The position numbers and the translations under genes were made by a program. From Kocuria massiliensis (GTDB lineage: Bacteria; Actinomycetota; Actinomycetes; Actinomycetales; Micrococcaceae), in contig NZ_LT835161.1 in NCBI RefSeq assembly GCF_900169715.1, positions 700,875-764,874 on the forward strand: a stretch of 64,000 nucleotides of DNA, written 5' to 3'. Positions within the stretch are counted from its first letter, which is position 1; each line of letters begins with the position of its first letter. A model generated the notes under the pieces. That model was not told where the DNA came from, made no database searches, and worked only from the letters and a program-made list of their open reading frames with translations. Positions 43,252 through 54,700 of this stretch are shown here, piece after piece.

Positions 43252-44225
43252 GTCCCGTTTTGGTCGGCACACGAGCCTCGACTCTGGCCACGACGCAGTC
43301 ACAGCACGTTGCAGACCTGCTGACCGCAGCCGGAGTTCCCGCGGAGCTCGTGACGGTGACTACCACCGGTGACGTCACCTCAGGTCCGCTGGCGCAGCTC
43401 GGGGGCACCGGGGTCTTCGCGGCAGCGCTCCGCCAGCAGCTGCTGGAGGGTGATGTTGATCTGGCCGTGCACTCGTTGAAGGACCTGCCGACGAAAGACC
43501 TCTTCGACGGGAAACTATCGTTGGCATATCCGCCCCGAGAGGATCCTCGGGACGCTTTGGTGGGCCGCGACAGGCTCAACCTTGACGACCTGCCGGAAGG
43601 CGCGACCATCGGTACCGGATCGCCCCGCCGTGCCGCGCAGATTCGCGCGATACGTCCGGACTGCACCGTAACTGATATTCGCGGCAACGTCGGTACGCGG
43701 CTGTCCCGAGTTCGAGGCCTGGAACATTTCGCCTCGCGAGATTCGGGAGTTGGCCGGGGAACCCACGGCGACCTCGATGCCGTGGTACTTGCCGCGGCGG
43801 GCCTTCGACGTCTTGGTTTGGCCGACGTCGCGACCGAGTTCCTCGACGTCGATCGAGTTCTGCCGGCCGCCGGTCAGGGATGCCTCGCGATTGAGTACCG
43901 CACCGGGGATACTCCTGACGACGTTCTCCAAGCAATGTCCGTCATCGAGGATGCCTCGACCAAGATCGCCGTGATCGCGGAGCGCTCGTTGCTGCTGAGG
44001 CTCGAAGCTGGTTGTGCCGCACCGATTGGAGCGCATGCGGAAATCCACGATAACGAGCTCATCCTCGATGCCGTGGTTGCGCATCCTCGGGGAACCGAAT
44101 CTTTGAGGGAGCGCGGTCAGGCCGCGAATGCCTCGGTCGAATCCGCCGTTCAGCTCGGCACGGAGGTCGCCGAACTTCTCCTGGAGCGCGGCGCCGGACG
44201 ATTCACGGAGTTGACCCTGGATTGA
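43248..44225 (+). CDS. hemC: Hydroxymethylbilane synthase
   Basis: Polymerises four porphobilinogens to hydroxymethylbilane. The 325-residue protein has the invariant Cys that carries the dipyrromethane cofactor in LEAGCAAPIGA, and HSLKDLPT, TGSPRRAAQ and IRGNVGTRL of the active site. GAGAGGAAA precedes the ATG, which overlaps the cpfC stop; its own stop overlaps the TTG of hemD (TTGA). The operon runs on without gaps. Confidence 0.96.
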   Translation: MSPVLVGTRASTLATTQSQHVADLLTAAGVPAELVTVTTTGDVTSGPLAQLGGTGVFAAALRQQLLEGDVDLAVHSLKDLPTKDLFDGKLSLAYPPREDPRDALVGRDRLNLDDLPEGATIGTGSPRRAAQIRAIRPDCTVTDIRGNVGTRLSRVRGLEHFASRDSGVGRGTHGDLDAVVLAAAGLRRLGLADVATEFLDVDRVLPAAGQGCLAIEYRTGDTPDDVLQAMSVIEDASTKIAVIAERSLLLRLEAGCAAPIGAHAEIHDNELILDAVVAHPRGTESLRERGQAANASVESAVQLGTEVAELLLERGAGRFTELTLD

Positions 44226-45109
44226 GCGGCGTCGGGAGCCGAAACGCCGGGCGCACGGGAACCCCACGGGTGCTGGTCACCCGTGGGCCTGAGCGGGCCG
44301 GGCCGCTCGTCGATCTCTTGCGTGAATACGGCGTGGAACCGGTCTTGTCCCCGCTCCATGAGGCCCGCCCCGTTAGTGGTGATGGTTTCAAGATCGCACT
44401 CGAATCCATCACCGGTGGTCCCTATGACGTCCTCACCCTGACTAGCGCCAATGGCGTTTGGGGTTTGGTGGATGTCTGCCGGAGGGCCCCCGGGGGCACG
44501 GATTTTCGAGAAATTGCTGGATCCGTGTGGTGCGTGGGCCCCGCGACTCGAACCGCAGCCATCGAGGCAGGCTTGGGTGAGCCCCGGACCGCGTCCACAC
44601 ACCGTGGCCAGGGAATGGTCGCCGAACTCAAACAGTTCTTGGGAGAGGAACCGGGGAGGTCCATTCTGTGCGTTCAAGGGCGTCCAGCCCGTCCGGAGCT
44701 GGGCGACGGATTGCGAGCGGCTGGACACCACGTGACCGACGCCGTTGTTTATGAGAGGCGGCCGTATCCCGTAGACACACCGCTGATCCCGCGCCCTGAA
44801 CCGACGGCAGAAAGCCCCATTGTTGTGGGCCGCTCCGAAACGGCAGATTACGTGGCCAACGGAATGATTTCTGCGGTGATTGCGACATCTCCCAAACTCT
44901 TGGAGGCCCTGTGCTCCTTAGGAAACCTGACGGTTCCGGTGGTGTGTATAGGAGCCACGACCGCCGCCGTCGCGAAAAAACGTGGAGTGAATTTTGTGAC
45001 GTCCCAGGGCACGAAACCTGAGGACTTGGCACGATCCGTCGCCGAGATCTTGAGCCTTGAGCACAACGAACGTAGTAGGAGAGAAAGTAGTGATGAACGT
45101 GAAGTATGA
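44222..45109 (+). CDS. hemD: Uroporphyrinogen-III synthase
   Basis: Cyclises hydroxymethylbilane with inversion of ring D. The 295-residue protein is a weakly conserved family member with [17 protein letters not shown] at the start, [28 protein letters not shown], and [19 protein letters not shown] near the end. TTG at 44222 is the likely start because of the 4-nt overlap with hemC and GGAG 11 nt upstream. It overlaps hemB by 17 nt. Confidence 0.92.
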   Translation: MSGVGSRNAGRTGTPRVLVTRGPERAGPLVDLLREYGVEPVLSPLHEARPVSGDGFKIALESITGGPYDVLTLTSANGVWGLVDVCRRAPGGTDFREIAGSVWCVGPATRTAAIEAGLGEPRTASTHRGQGMVAELKQFLGEEPGRSILCVQGRPARPELGDGLRAAGHHVTDAVVYERRPYPVDTPLIPRPEPTAESPIVVGRSETADYVANGMISAVIATSPKLLEALCSLGNLTVPVVCIGATTAAVAKKRGVNFVTSQGTKPEDLARSVAEILSLEHNERSRRESSDEREV

Positions 45110-46127
45110 CGCAACGCGACAAGGACTTGACCTCACCCGCCGACCGCGGAGGCTCAGAAACTCGGCCGCCATGCGAGATATCGTCGCGGAAACCCGCCTG
45201 CACGCTGAGGACTTGATCCAGGTTCTGTTCGTGCGGGACGGCATCGATGAGCCAGTCGAGATCACCTCCATGCCGGGCCAGTACCAGCACACGCTCGAGT
45301 CCCTGGTCAATGCGGTTCACGAGGCCGTAGATGCTGGGGTGAAGTGCGTTGACCTCTTTGGCGTCCCGCGTGACGAGGACAAAGACGCCGAAGGATCGGT
45401 GGCATGGGATCCTCAGGGGATTCTGAACCGGGCTATCCGCGCCGTGCGTGAAGAATTCGGTGACCGAGTGATCGTCATGGCTGACACGTGCCTCGACGAA
45501 TTTACCGATCATGGCCATTGCGGTCCGATCGTGAAGAGCCCGACTGGCGACGTCGTGGTGGACAACGACCGCAGCGTGGAACTGTACGAGCGCATGGCCG
45601 TGGCCCAAGCGCAGGCGGGTGCCCATGTCGTCAGCCCTTCAGGAATGATGGATGGTCAGATCGCGGGCATCCGGTCGGCACTGGACTCGCAAGGCTTCGA
45701 GGACGTTTCCATCATGGCGTACTCCGCCAAATATGCCTCTGCCTTCTTCGGGCCTTTCCGTGACGCCGTCGGCTCCTCATTGCAAGGCGACCGAAAGACT
45801 TACCAACAAGACCCTGCCAATCGGCGTGAGTCCCTTTTGGAGACTCAGCTCGACCTGGACGAGGGCGCGGACATGGTCATGGTCAAGCCCGCCATGTCCT
45901 ACCTGGATATCGTGCGGGAAGTTGCGGATTTTTCCCCCGTGCCCGTTGCCGCTTACCAAGTCTCGGGCGAGTACGCGACGATTGAGGCCGCGGCCGCCAA
46001 TGGATGGGTCGACCGTCAACGGCTCATCCTTGAGATTCTGACCGGCATTCGTCGGGCCGGCGCTGATGTGATCTTCACGTATTACGCAACCGAAGTCGCG
46101 GGCTGGCTTGCTGCGGGACAGCGCTAA
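45093..46127 (+). CDS. hemB: Delta-aminolevulinic acid dehydratase (porphobilinogen synthase)
   Basis: Condenses two 5-aminolevulinates to porphobilinogen. The 344 residues include the two Schiff-base lysines in [16 protein letters not shown] and [12 protein letters not shown]. The metal loop reads [15 protein letters not shown]: two of the three zinc cysteines of the classical zinc type are present and the middle one is Asp, so the metal type is intermediate. AGGAG is 10 nt from the ATG at 45093; a GTG one codon earlier is also possible. It overlaps the hemD end. Confidence 0.96.
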   Translation: MNVKYDATRQGLDLTRRPRRLRNSAAMRDIVAETRLHAEDLIQVLFVRDGIDEPVEITSMPGQYQHTLESLVNAVHEAVDAGVKCVDLFGVPRDEDKDAEGSVAWDPQGILNRAIRAVREEFGDRVIVMADTCLDEFTDHGHCGPIVKSPTGDVVVDNDRSVELYERMAVAQAQAGAHVVSPSGMMDGQIAGIRSALDSQGFEDVSIMAYSAKYASAFFGPFRDAVGSSLQGDRKTYQQDPANRRESLLETQLDLDEGADMVMVKPAMSYLDIVREVADFSPVPVAAYQVSGEYATIEAAAANGWVDRQRLILEILTGIRRAGADVIFTYYATEVAGWLAAGQR

Positions 46128-46172
46128 GCACCGACCGCCCGAAACTAAACAAACCAATTGCAGGAGGACGAC

Positions 46173-47504
46173 GTGACCGTCTCAGAAGAATTATTTGATC
46201 GTTCGCGCCGGGTGATTCCCGGTGGAGTGAACTCGCCGGTGCGCGCGTTCAACTCGGTCGGTGGGGTGCCACCGTTCATTGTCGATGCGGATGGCCCGTA
46301 TGTCCGGGATGCGGATGGTCGTGAATACGTGGACCTGGTGGGTTCTTGGGGGCCGGCATTGCTGGGCCACAAATACGAGCCGGTCATCGAAGCGGTTCAT
46401 GCGGCGGTCGATCACGGCTTGTCCTTTGGCGCCAGTACGGTGGGGGAGGCCGAACTTGCCGAGACGGTCGTCGACCGGATCAATCGTGCCGCCGGAGACG
46501 GCAACGCGATCGATCAGCTCCGGCTGGTCTCTACTGGTACCGAGGCCACGATGACCTCGATCCGTTTGGCACGCGGCTACACGGGTCGCGACAAAGTCAT
46601 CAAATTCGCTGGTTGCTATCACGGCCATGTCGATGCCCTCTTGTCGGAAGCAGGGTCGGGTGTTGCCACACTGTCTCTGCCCGGATCGGCTGGGGTTACG
46701 GCGGCGACGACGGCGGAAACCATCGTTCTGCCCTATAACGATCTCGACGCCGTGCGGACCGCTTTCGAGAAGTTCCCGGGCGAGATCGCGGCGGTGATCA
46801 CCGAAGCGGCTCCTTGCAACATGGGTGTGGTGACCCCGAACGAGGGCTTCAACGCAGGCCTGCGGAGCCTGACCCAAGAACACGGTGCCCTCATGATTTT
46901 CGACGAGGTCCTGACCGGATTCCGTGCTTCCTCGGCCGGATATTGGGGTCTCACCTCGGGAGACGAAGGCGGATGGGCCCCGGACATTTTCACCTTCGGC
47001 AAAGTGATCGGCGGCGGCATGCCCATTGCTGCTCTGGGCGGACGACGCGAAATCATGGAGTACTTGGCACCCACCGGCCCCGTGTATCAGGCGGGCACTC
47101 TGTCAGGAAATCCGCTGTCCGTGGCGGCAGGCATCGCGACGCTCCGTCACGCGACGGGCCAGACCTACGCCACTATTGACCGGGCCTCACATGAGCTTCG
47201 TCGGGAAATCGGGGCTGCCCTGGAAGCTGAAGGAGTCGACTACTCGATTCAGACCGCTGGCAACATTTTCTCGCTGGCTTTTGGTACGGGCCGCAATGGC
47301 GTCCACAATTACGACGACATTAAGGCGTCCGAGTCATATCGATACTCGGCGTTCTTCCACTCGATGTTGGACGCGGGCGTTTACCTGGCGCCGTCGCCGT
47401 TCGAAGCGTGGTTCCTCTCGTCAGCCCACGACGACGCCGCGATGGATCGCATCGTTTCGGCGCTTCCGGCCGCGGCTCGAGCGGCCGCCGGTGCAAACCG
47501 TTAA
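46173..47504 (+). CDS. hemL: Glutamate-1-semialdehyde 2,1-aminomutase
   Basis: PLP enzyme completing 5-aminolevulinate synthesis from glutamate. The 443 residues show [56 protein letters not shown] and the PLP lysine in [11 protein letters not shown]. The GTG at 46173 is preceded by AGGAGG with 5-nt spacing, preferred over the TTG at 46158. It is the last gene of the heme operon and is followed by a terminator, so this locus ends with the second step of the pathway that hemA begins. Confidence 0.96.
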   Translation: MTVSEELFDRSRRVIPGGVNSPVRAFNSVGGVPPFIVDADGPYVRDADGREYVDLVGSWGPALLGHKYEPVIEAVHAAVDHGLSFGASTVGEAELAETVVDRINRAAGDGNAIDQLRLVSTGTEATMTSIRLARGYTGRDKVIKFAGCYHGHVDALLSEAGSGVATLSLPGSAGVTAATTAETIVLPYNDLDAVRTAFEKFPGEIAAVITEAAPCNMGVVTPNEGFNAGLRSLTQEHGALMIFDEVLTGFRASSAGYWGLTSGDEGGWAPDIFTFGKVIGGGMPIAALGGRREIMEYLAPTGPVYQAGTLSGNPLSVAAGIATLRHATGQTYATIDRASHELRREIGAALEAEGVDYSIQTAGNIFSLAFGTGRNGVHNYDDIKASESYRYSAFFHSMLDAGVYLAPSPFEAWFLSSAHDDAAMDRIVSALPAAARAAAGANR

Positions 47505-47522
47505 ATCAGTAGGTGTGGAGGA

Positions 47523-47570
47523 CCCAGGGCACCGTCTTATTCCGGACGGTGACCTGGGCTTCTCTGTTTC
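47523..47570 (+). terminator. Terminator of the heme operon
   Basis: 14-bp stem with one mismatch (47523-47536 with 47545-47558), followed by a pyrimidine-rich stretch (CTTCTCTGTTTC). It lies 18 bases after the hemL stop. Confidence 0.75.
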
Positions 47571-47612
47571 TGGCCAGCATGACTCGTGAAGCCGGTAGAC
47601 CGAAGTGTTTAG

Positions 47613-48338
47613 CTATGTGTGCCGTTCGCGCTCGGGCTGGACAGGCCAGTCGCCATTGACCGTGGTCTGCTTGCCGATCTTGTCGAAATAGGCCTGCAGG
47701 TCCGCGGCCTGTTCCTTAGCCCACGAGATTTGGTGTTCGTGGAGCTCGCCGGCGGGCAGATCGAGTTTGGGGTATTTTTGGGTCATGGCGGTCGCCAATC
47801 GCTCCGTGGCCAGGCAATCCGCGGCTGACGTGTGTGCGTTGTCCAAGACGACGCCGTATTCCTCGCAGAGGTTGGTCAGCGTGCGTTTTCCTTTGTGATA
47901 CTTGTCGACCTTCTTGTTGAACACCAACGGGTCGAGTACGGGGAAAGGGGCCAATTCCGGAAGCTCGAAGCGGCGGAGTTCACGGTCCAGGACCGTGAAG
48001 TCATAGACGGCATTGAACGCGAAAATCGGGACTCCGTCGGAGAATAAGCCCCCGATGGCCGACGCCAACTCGTAAACGACCTGTTTCAGGGGCGCCCCGT
48101 GTTCCTGGGCGTATTCGGTGGAGATGCCGTGAACGGCCGCGGCCTCTTCAGGAATGGGAACCCCCGGGTCCGCGAGCCATTCCCCGTGCCGTAGCACCGT
48201 TCCATCCGGCCCAACCAGAATCAACGAAGCGGTGACGATCCGAGCAGTTCTCGGATTGGGCCCGGTGGTTTCCAAGTCGAAGGTCGCGCGTGGCCCTTGG
48301 GTCCACGGGCGTGCGGCGCTGGTGTTGTGGATCGTCAT
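47613..48338 (-). CDS. DnaQ-like 3'-5' exonuclease
   Basis: 241-residue DEDDh exonuclease of the Pol III epsilon superfamily. Catalytic motifs are FDLETTG (D-x-E), NAVYDFTVLDRELR (second Asp) and HTSAADCLATERL (His and Asp). No polymerase-binding clamp motif was evident. The ATG at 48338 follows GGTGG; the longer frame to 48419 lacks conservation. It is divergent from adnA and convergent with hemL, and may act in DNA or RNA trimming in repair. Confidence 0.9.
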   Translation of the reverse strand: MTIHNTSAARPWTQGPRATFDLETTGPNPRTARIVTASLILVGPDGTVLRHGEWLADPGVPIPEEAAAVHGISTEYAQEHGAPLKQVVYELASAIGGLFSDGVPIFAFNAVYDFTVLDRELRRFELPELAPFPVLDPLVFNKKVDKYHKGKRTLTNLCEEYGVVLDNAHTSAADCLATERLATAMTQKYPKLDLPAGELHEHQISWAKEQAADLQAYFDKIGKQTTVNGDWPVQPERERHT

Positions 48339-48468
48339 GGGTCCACCGTACCCGGAACTGGGACGTGGAAGCCCATGAATCCGTCGGAAGGGAGAACGGG
48401 CGGCAGGCACGCGGCTCACCCCGCGTCGAAGTCCTTAACTTGTCAGTCCCGCGTGGTGTGATGGTTCT

Positions 48469-51400
48469 ATGAGCCCTCAGAATCAGCAGCCATCAGCACC
48501 CGAGCGCATGCATTCTGCGCCGTCGGCCGCCGGAGCGGTTCTGGTCGTTGGTCCTCCCGGTAGCGGCCGAACCGAGACTTTGATCCAGCGCGCCCGTGAA
48601 TATGTCATGCATGCTGGATCGGCGGGTGCCGCCGAGGAAATCCTCATGCTGGCGCCAACTCGGGCTTCGGCCGACGGACTCCGAGACAGATTCTCCGAGG
48701 CTATTGGAGCTGCCGTTTCGACGCCCCCTGCACGGGCGTGGCATTCGTACGCATTCGACATCCTTCGCCGGGCACATGCCGAAGGGTTGCTTCCCGGGGT
48801 CTCTACGGAACCGCGGCTTCTGGCTGGTCCGGAACAAGATGTCCTGATCGGCGAGATGCTCGAAGCGCACGCGCGGGGCCTAGGGTCGGCTCCTGATTGG
48901 CCCGCTGACCTCCACGAGGCCATCGGTACGAGGGGTTTCCGGCGGGAAATTCGAGAATTTTTGGATCGGTGCGCCGAATTCGATCTGTCGTCGGATCACG
49001 TACGCGAGCTAGGGCTCTCACTGAACCATCCCGAGTGGGTCGCTGCGGCAGACTTTCGGGCCGAATACGACCAATTGCGGCGTCTCCGAATGCCTCAGGC
49101 TTTTGACCCCTCCGCTTTGATCCACGAGGCAGCTTCCTTCGTCGAAAGCCACCCCGATTTTGTGCGGCGGGAGCACGAGAGGATTCGGTTGGTCCTGGTG
49201 GATGACCTCCAAGAAGCCACGCCAGCCATCCTCCGCCTGCTCTCGGCTCTCGCACCGGCGGCTGCCACGACGCCGCCGGAAATCCTGATGACGGCCTGCA
49301 CCGATACCGTGGTCCAAGGTTTCCGTGGGGCGCGGCCCGAATTGCTCTCGGAGCTCGACGAGCGATTGCCTGCCTATTCACGGTTGGAAGTCCGACAGGC
49401 ATCTGCACAATACCGACTCCCTCCGGTGATTGCGGCGGCGGTGCGGCGCATCGGCGAACGAGTTCCGGTGGTCGCTCACGCCCGTCACGAACGCGAGTTG
49501 CCTGCCGTTCCAGAGGCCGTGGCCCGCGAATCCGAAGCGTCGCTGAATATCGTGTTGACACCGAGTACTCAGCACGAACTTCGGCTCATTTCGCAGGGGA
49601 TCCTCGAAGAACATATTCGGGGAGGCCGCCCCCTGGCCGACATGGCCGTCATCGTTCGTGACGGATCATCCTTGGCAGCCGTCAAACGGCACCTGGAATC
49701 GGACGGAATTCCCGTGACGGTTCCCGTGGCCGAGACGCCAGTCCGGGAAGAACCCGCCGTACGGCCCTTTCTGGATGCCTTGTGGCTTGCCAGTGGCGAG
49801 CCAGGAGATACCGGAATTACCCAGGCGCTGAGTCTCCTGACCTCGAGGCTGGGAGGAGCGAGTCCCAACCGTATTCGTCGCATTCGGCAAGCCCTTCGGT
49901 CCGATGAACTCCGCCGGGGCGGCCATCGTTCGAGCGATGAATTGATGGTGGAAGCGCTGAATCGTGAACCCGAAAGGGGCACCGATTCGGCGCTGGGAGT
50001 GGATCAACGGGAGCCTCGGGGAACTCTGCGTCATGGTGAGGATCCTCTGGAACGGATACGTCGTGTGCTCAGCGCCGGACGACGCGCGATGAGCGAGCCC
50101 GGGGCCACCGCCGACTCGGTGTTGTGGGCATTATGGGAAGCTAGCGGGCTTGCCTCGGTATGGCGACGTGCGGCCCAAGGATCAGGCCCGGCGGCCCAGC
50201 GAGCCAACCGAGATCTCGATGCGATGCTGGGCTTGTTTGAAGCAGCCGAACGATTTGTCGATCAGCAGCCGGGGGCTGGCGCTCGGGAATTTTTGGAGTA
50301 CATCGATAGCCAAGATCTCCCCATGGATACGCTGGCGCCTCGTACACCTGGCCGAGCCGCGGTTTCACTGACGACTCCCGCTTCTGCAGCGGGGCGCGAA
50401 TGGGATTGGGTGCACGTTGCCAAAGTTCAGCAGGGTTCGTGGCCGAACACCACTCTTCGCGGCGGGCTCTTGAGCACGCCGGAACTGTCCGACGTCGTGC
50501 TTCTCGGCATCGAACAGGCCCAACGCATGACTCGACGCGTGCGTCTGCGCGAGACCCGCTACGACGAACTCAGAATGTTCGCAACGGCCATCAGCCGCAG
50601 CCGATCACGGCTGATCGTCAGCGCGGTCACTGATGAGGAAGAAGAACCGAGCGAATTCCTCGATATCGTCGACCCGCTACGCATGATCGATCTTGAGCCT
50701 GTTCGGGTACGCCGGCCCATGACACTGAGGGGGCTGATCGCTGAATTGCGTCGGTCGGCGCAGACCACAGAGAACCCCATCCAGGCCGAGCAAGCTGCAC
50801 GGCAGCTGGCTCGCATCGCGCGGGAATCGACAGAATCGGGGGAGCCCGCCATATCTGGGGCCCATCCCAGGGATTGGTGGGGGCTGTTGCCCCTGTCGTC
50901 ACAGGCAGAGGCTTTGAATCCCGATGAACCGGTCACTCTATCCCCATCGAGACTCGAATCCATTGCATCGTCTCCGTTGGATTGGTTCGTCAGCGCCTCA
51001 GGGGCGGAGGCGGCCACCGACAGCTCTCGTTCCTTGGGAACGCTCATTCACGAAATAGCCCAGGATTTTCCGGAGGCACCAAGTCATGAATTACGCGCGG
51101 AACTCGACCGGAGATTCGCCACCCTGGGATTACCGGATACGTGGGAAACAGACATTCTTTATCAACGGGCCGTTCGGATGCTGGAGAAATTTGCCGCGTA
51201 TGCGGTCGACGTTCGACTGAAATTCGGTAGACGGCTTGCGGGCGTTGAGGGATCCTTTAGCGTTCTCGTGCCGGGCCCGGCACGAGACGCGATCCTGACG
51301 GGACGTGTGGACCGGCTGGAGGTCGACGAGCTTGGCCGATTTGTCGTGATCGATCTCAAGACCGGTAAATCTGCTCCATCCCGCAAAGATTTGGAACGCC

Positions 51401-51762
51401 ACCCGCAATTGGCGGCATATCAGGTGGCTCTCGACGCCGGAGTCGGGCCCCACATGGCGGACGCATCCTCGGAACCGGAGACCTTGACCTTGAAAGGTGC
51501 GTCGTTGACACACCTTTCGGGTGGGGCCGCCTTGGTCCAGCTAGGCACCGGAACCAAGGGATACGGCGTGCAGGAGCAAGCGCCGCTCGTTGCGGAAGAT
51601 TCCTGGGCCGTTGAGCTCGTGCAGCGCTGCGCGGAACTCATTGCGCATTCGCGATTCCAAGCACGTCACGACGACGCCGCCTCGGGTCCTTTTTCCCGCG
51701 GATGTCGGCTCCCCGAAATTTGCCCGTTGTGTTCTGCAGGAAGGCAGGTCACCCAACCGTGA
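48469..51762 (+). CDS. adnA: AdnA-type helicase-nuclease subunit with degenerate motor motifs
   Basis: 1097-residue UvrD-like protein with a C-terminal RecB-type nuclease; together with AdnB it forms the actinobacterial double-strand-break resection motor-nuclease. The nuclease module looks intact: GRVDRLEVDELG, VVIDLKTGKSAP (Asp and Lys) and HPQLAAYQVAL. The motor is not: Walker A reads GPPGSGRTE (R34 in place of Lys) and Walker B reads LVDDLQEA (D245-D246 where DE is usual). Three cysteines (GCRLPEICPLC) near the end fit an Fe-S cluster, but the upstream partner site reads ASSPLDWF, without Cys. Its stop overlaps the adnB start (GTGA). Confidence 0.88.
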   Translation: MSPQNQQPSAPERMHSAPSAAGAVLVVGPPGSGRTETLIQRAREYVMHAGSAGAAEEILMLAPTRASADGLRDRFSEAIGAAVSTPPARAWHSYAFDILRRAHAEGLLPGVSTEPRLLAGPEQDVLIGEMLEAHARGLGSAPDWPADLHEAIGTRGFRREIREFLDRCAEFDLSSDHVRELGLSLNHPEWVAAADFRAEYDQLRRLRMPQAFDPSALIHEAASFVESHPDFVRREHERIRLVLVDDLQEATPAILRLLSALAPAAATTPPEILMTACTDTVVQGFRGARPELLSELDERLPAYSRLEVRQASAQYRLPPVIAAAVRRIGERVPVVAHARHERELPAVPEAVARESEASLNIVLTPSTQHELRLISQGILEEHIRGGRPLADMAVIVRDGSSLAAVKRHLESDGIPVTVPVAETPVREEPAVRPFLDALWLASGEPGDTGITQALSLLTSRLGGASPNRIRRIRQALRSDELRRGGHRSSDELMVEALNREPERGTDSALGVDQREPRGTLRHGEDPLERIRRVLSAGRRAMSEPGATADSVLWALWEASGLASVWRRAAQGSGPAAQRANRDLDAMLGLFEAAERFVDQQPGAGAREFLEYIDSQDLPMDTLAPRTPGRAAVSLTTPASAAGREWDWVHVAKVQQGSWPNTTLRGGLLSTPELSDVVLLGIEQAQRMTRRVRLRETRYDELRMFATAISRSRSRLIVSAVTDEEEEPSEFLDIVDPLRMIDLEPVRVRRPMTLRGLIAELRRSAQTTENPIQAEQAARQLARIARESTESGEPAISGAHPRDWWGLLPLSSQAEALNPDEPVTLSPSRLESIASSPLDWFVSASGAEAATDSSRSLGTLIHEIAQDFPEAPSHELRAELDRRFATLGLPDTWETDILYQRAVRMLEKFAAYAVDVRLKFGRRLAGVEGSFSVLVPGPARDAILTGRVDRLEVDELGRFVVIDLKTGKSAPSRKDLERHPQLAAYQVALDAGVGPHMADASSEPETLTLKGASLTHLSGGAALVQLGTGTKGYGVQEQAPLVAEDSWAVELVQRCAELIAHSRFQARHDDAASGPFSRGCRLPEICPLCSAGRQVTQP

Positions 51763-54700
51763 ACGACCAGATGCTCACAAGTTCACCGCGTTATAGCCCG
51801 GAAGATATCGCTCGCGCGCTCCAACAGCCTCTACCAACCCCCGAGCAGTCAGAGATCATCAGTGCCGATCTCTCACCGCGACTGGTCATCGCGGGTGCCG
51901 GCTCTGGGAAAACCGCAACCATGGTGGATCGCGTCGTGTGGCTCGTCGTCAACGGCGTCGTTCGCCCGGACGAAGTGCTGGGCGTGACCTTTACCAAGAA
52001 GGCGGCGGCCGAGCTACGTCACCGAATGATCCACCGATTAGCGGCATTGCGGGAGGCGGGACTGTACGAACCCGTTGCCGATGCCGACGAGCCCACTCTG
52101 GACCCCACAATCAGTACGTACCACTCGTACGCAAAATCGATCGTTTCTGACTACGGTCTCCGCATCGGGATAGAAAAGGACGCGGCGCAACTCGGCCCAT
52201 CCCAGTGCTTCCAACTGGCTGCTCAAATTGTCGAGCATTGGGAAGGGGAACTGCCCACGACCATCCCCGCGGCATCGACCCTCGTCAAAGCCGTCATTAA
52301 GCTTTCCGGGGAGTGCGCGGAGCATCTCAAGACCCCGGCAGAAGTCGAGGCATACTGTGAGGAATCGCTGACCGTTCTTCGGGAGATGCCGAACACTCAT
52401 CCCAAGCAACTGAAAAAAGAAGAGAAACTCCGCGGGACCCTCGTCGAAAAACTCGAGCAGAAATTGCTCGTGGCACGTCTCACCGAACGATATCGTCGCG
52501 TCAAAGAGGCCATGCAAGTGATGGATTTTGGGGACTTGCTCGCGTACGCCGCGACCATGGCGCGTGGCGTCGACAAGCTCGGCGAAGAACAGCGCGACAT
52601 GTACCGCGTTGTTCTCTTGGACGAATTCCAAGATACGTCGCACGCGCAAATGGTGCTGTTTTCCAGCATCTTTGGGGGCGGCCACAGCGTGATGGCCGTC
52701 GGAGACCCCAAGCAATCCATCTATGGTTTCCGAGGCGCCTCTGAAGGCCAACTCTTCGATTTTTATCGATATTTTCCCTCAGATACTCCCGATCCGTCCT
52801 ATTTGTCCGTTGCCTGGCGCAACGGGGCCCGGATCCTTGAGGCCGCGAACGACATCGCTCAGCCGCTTTCCGAACGGCCCGAATGGGTGCGGTCTGCCCA
52901 AGGTCCTGCGGTGCCCCGTCTCAGGCCTCGACCGGATGCACCAGACGGCAGGGTTCTCGCGGGTGTATGGGAGACCGATCAAGCAGAAGCTGAGGCCATC
53001 GTCTCCAAGATCAAAGAACACCGTGATGACGCGGTGCGCGTGGGGGAGGGCCTTCCTACAGTGGCGGTTTTGTGCCGCGCCCGTCGGCACATGGAAACGG
53101 TTCGGTTGGAATGCGAACGGCAAGGCATCCCCTATCACGTCGTGGGTCTCGGGGGCCTCGTGGAAACCCCGGAAATCACCGACATGCTGGCCATCTTGAG
53201 AGTACTCTCAGACCCAAGTCGATCCGATGCCTTGATGCGATTGCTCGCCGGGGCACGATGGCGCATTGGTCCTCAGGACGCCATGGCACTCCATGACTGG
53301 GCGAGGTTTTTGGCACGACGCCGGGAGCGTGCCGTTCGTCTCGGCATACAGGAAGACCTCTCCACACCCGAAGGTTTGGTCGACGGCGAGGAGGACCTCG
53401 CTGGACCGGACGTCAGCAAAAGCGCTTCCACGGAAGCCAAGGAGCGGTTGGAAGAACTGCTCAAGGCCGGGCGGGAGGCCAGCGATGGGTCGAGCCTGAT
53501 CGAAGCCCTTGAAACACTCCCAGCCGAGGGGTGGACATCCCGCGCAGGTCGAAGCCTTTCGTCGGAGGCTCGGGAGCGGCTCGGTCGCCTCCACCGAGAG
53601 TTGGAGGAATTGAGAGGTTTTCTCGGAGAAGACCTCACTTCTCTCCTGCACCACATAGAGCGGGTCACCATGCTCGATCTCGAGCTCACCTCAAAGCCGG
53701 GGGCCGACCACCACGAGGCCCGCGCCAACCTCGACGCCTTCTACGAAGCGGTGGCCGAATACTGTTCGACGGCGCCGCGACTGGCGGCAAGTATCGATGC
53801 GAGTGCCCAAGCGAGGGTAGAGAGTGGTAGCGACGAACTCGTCATGCCGGACACTCAGGAGCACCGTTATACGGTGACGTCTTCGGCCACGGGAGTTACC
53901 GCCTTTCTGGCGTGGCTAGAGGCCGCAATCGCTGAAGAAGGCGGGCTTCCGTTGCCCGTCGGCGTGGCAGATCCCACGGCGGTGAACATCGTGACCGTTC
54001 ACGGTTCTAAGGGCTTGGAATGGGATGAAGTGTATCTCCAAGGGATGGTCGAAGGCGGCTTTCCATCGCACACCGCGGACGCCTGGTACTCCGACCCGGG
54101 AGCCTTGCCCTGGGAACTGCGGGGCGACTCGGAGCACCTTCCCGTCTTGGACCTTCGAGCACGTTCAACTCAGGAGCTAGAAACATCGGGACTCACCTTC
54201 TCGGAACAGAATCTCGAGCGGACGATCGGAGAAGAGAGACGCTTGGCATATGTGGCCGTCACCCGGGCTCGAAACGTCGTCATGTTGAGCTCGAGCTGGT
54301 GGGGGCGGGCCAAAGCCAAGCCCTTTGAGACGTCTCGCTTCCTCGTAGAGATCACGGAGGAGCCGGCGTCTCCAGGAATTCGCGCCGAATGGTTGTCCGA
54401 GGCGCCGAAGCCAGAAGGCGGGGACGCTAACCCTCAGAGCGGCCGAATATTCGCGGCCCTCTGGCCATGGGACCCGCTAACACGGCCGTATGTCAGCGAG
54501 TGGGAATCTGAGGAAGACCTCAACGCACTGACAATGACCGCCGACCACGGAGAGAACATCCTCGACCCAGGGCCGGTTGCATCACGGCGTGACGAAGTAC
54601 AACGGGCCGCGGATCGCGTGCTCGAGCACCTAACCGGCACGGGCGAGGCCAAAGCGCTCCCAGACGAAGCGACATCAGAGGATACGAAACAGGCGGAAGA

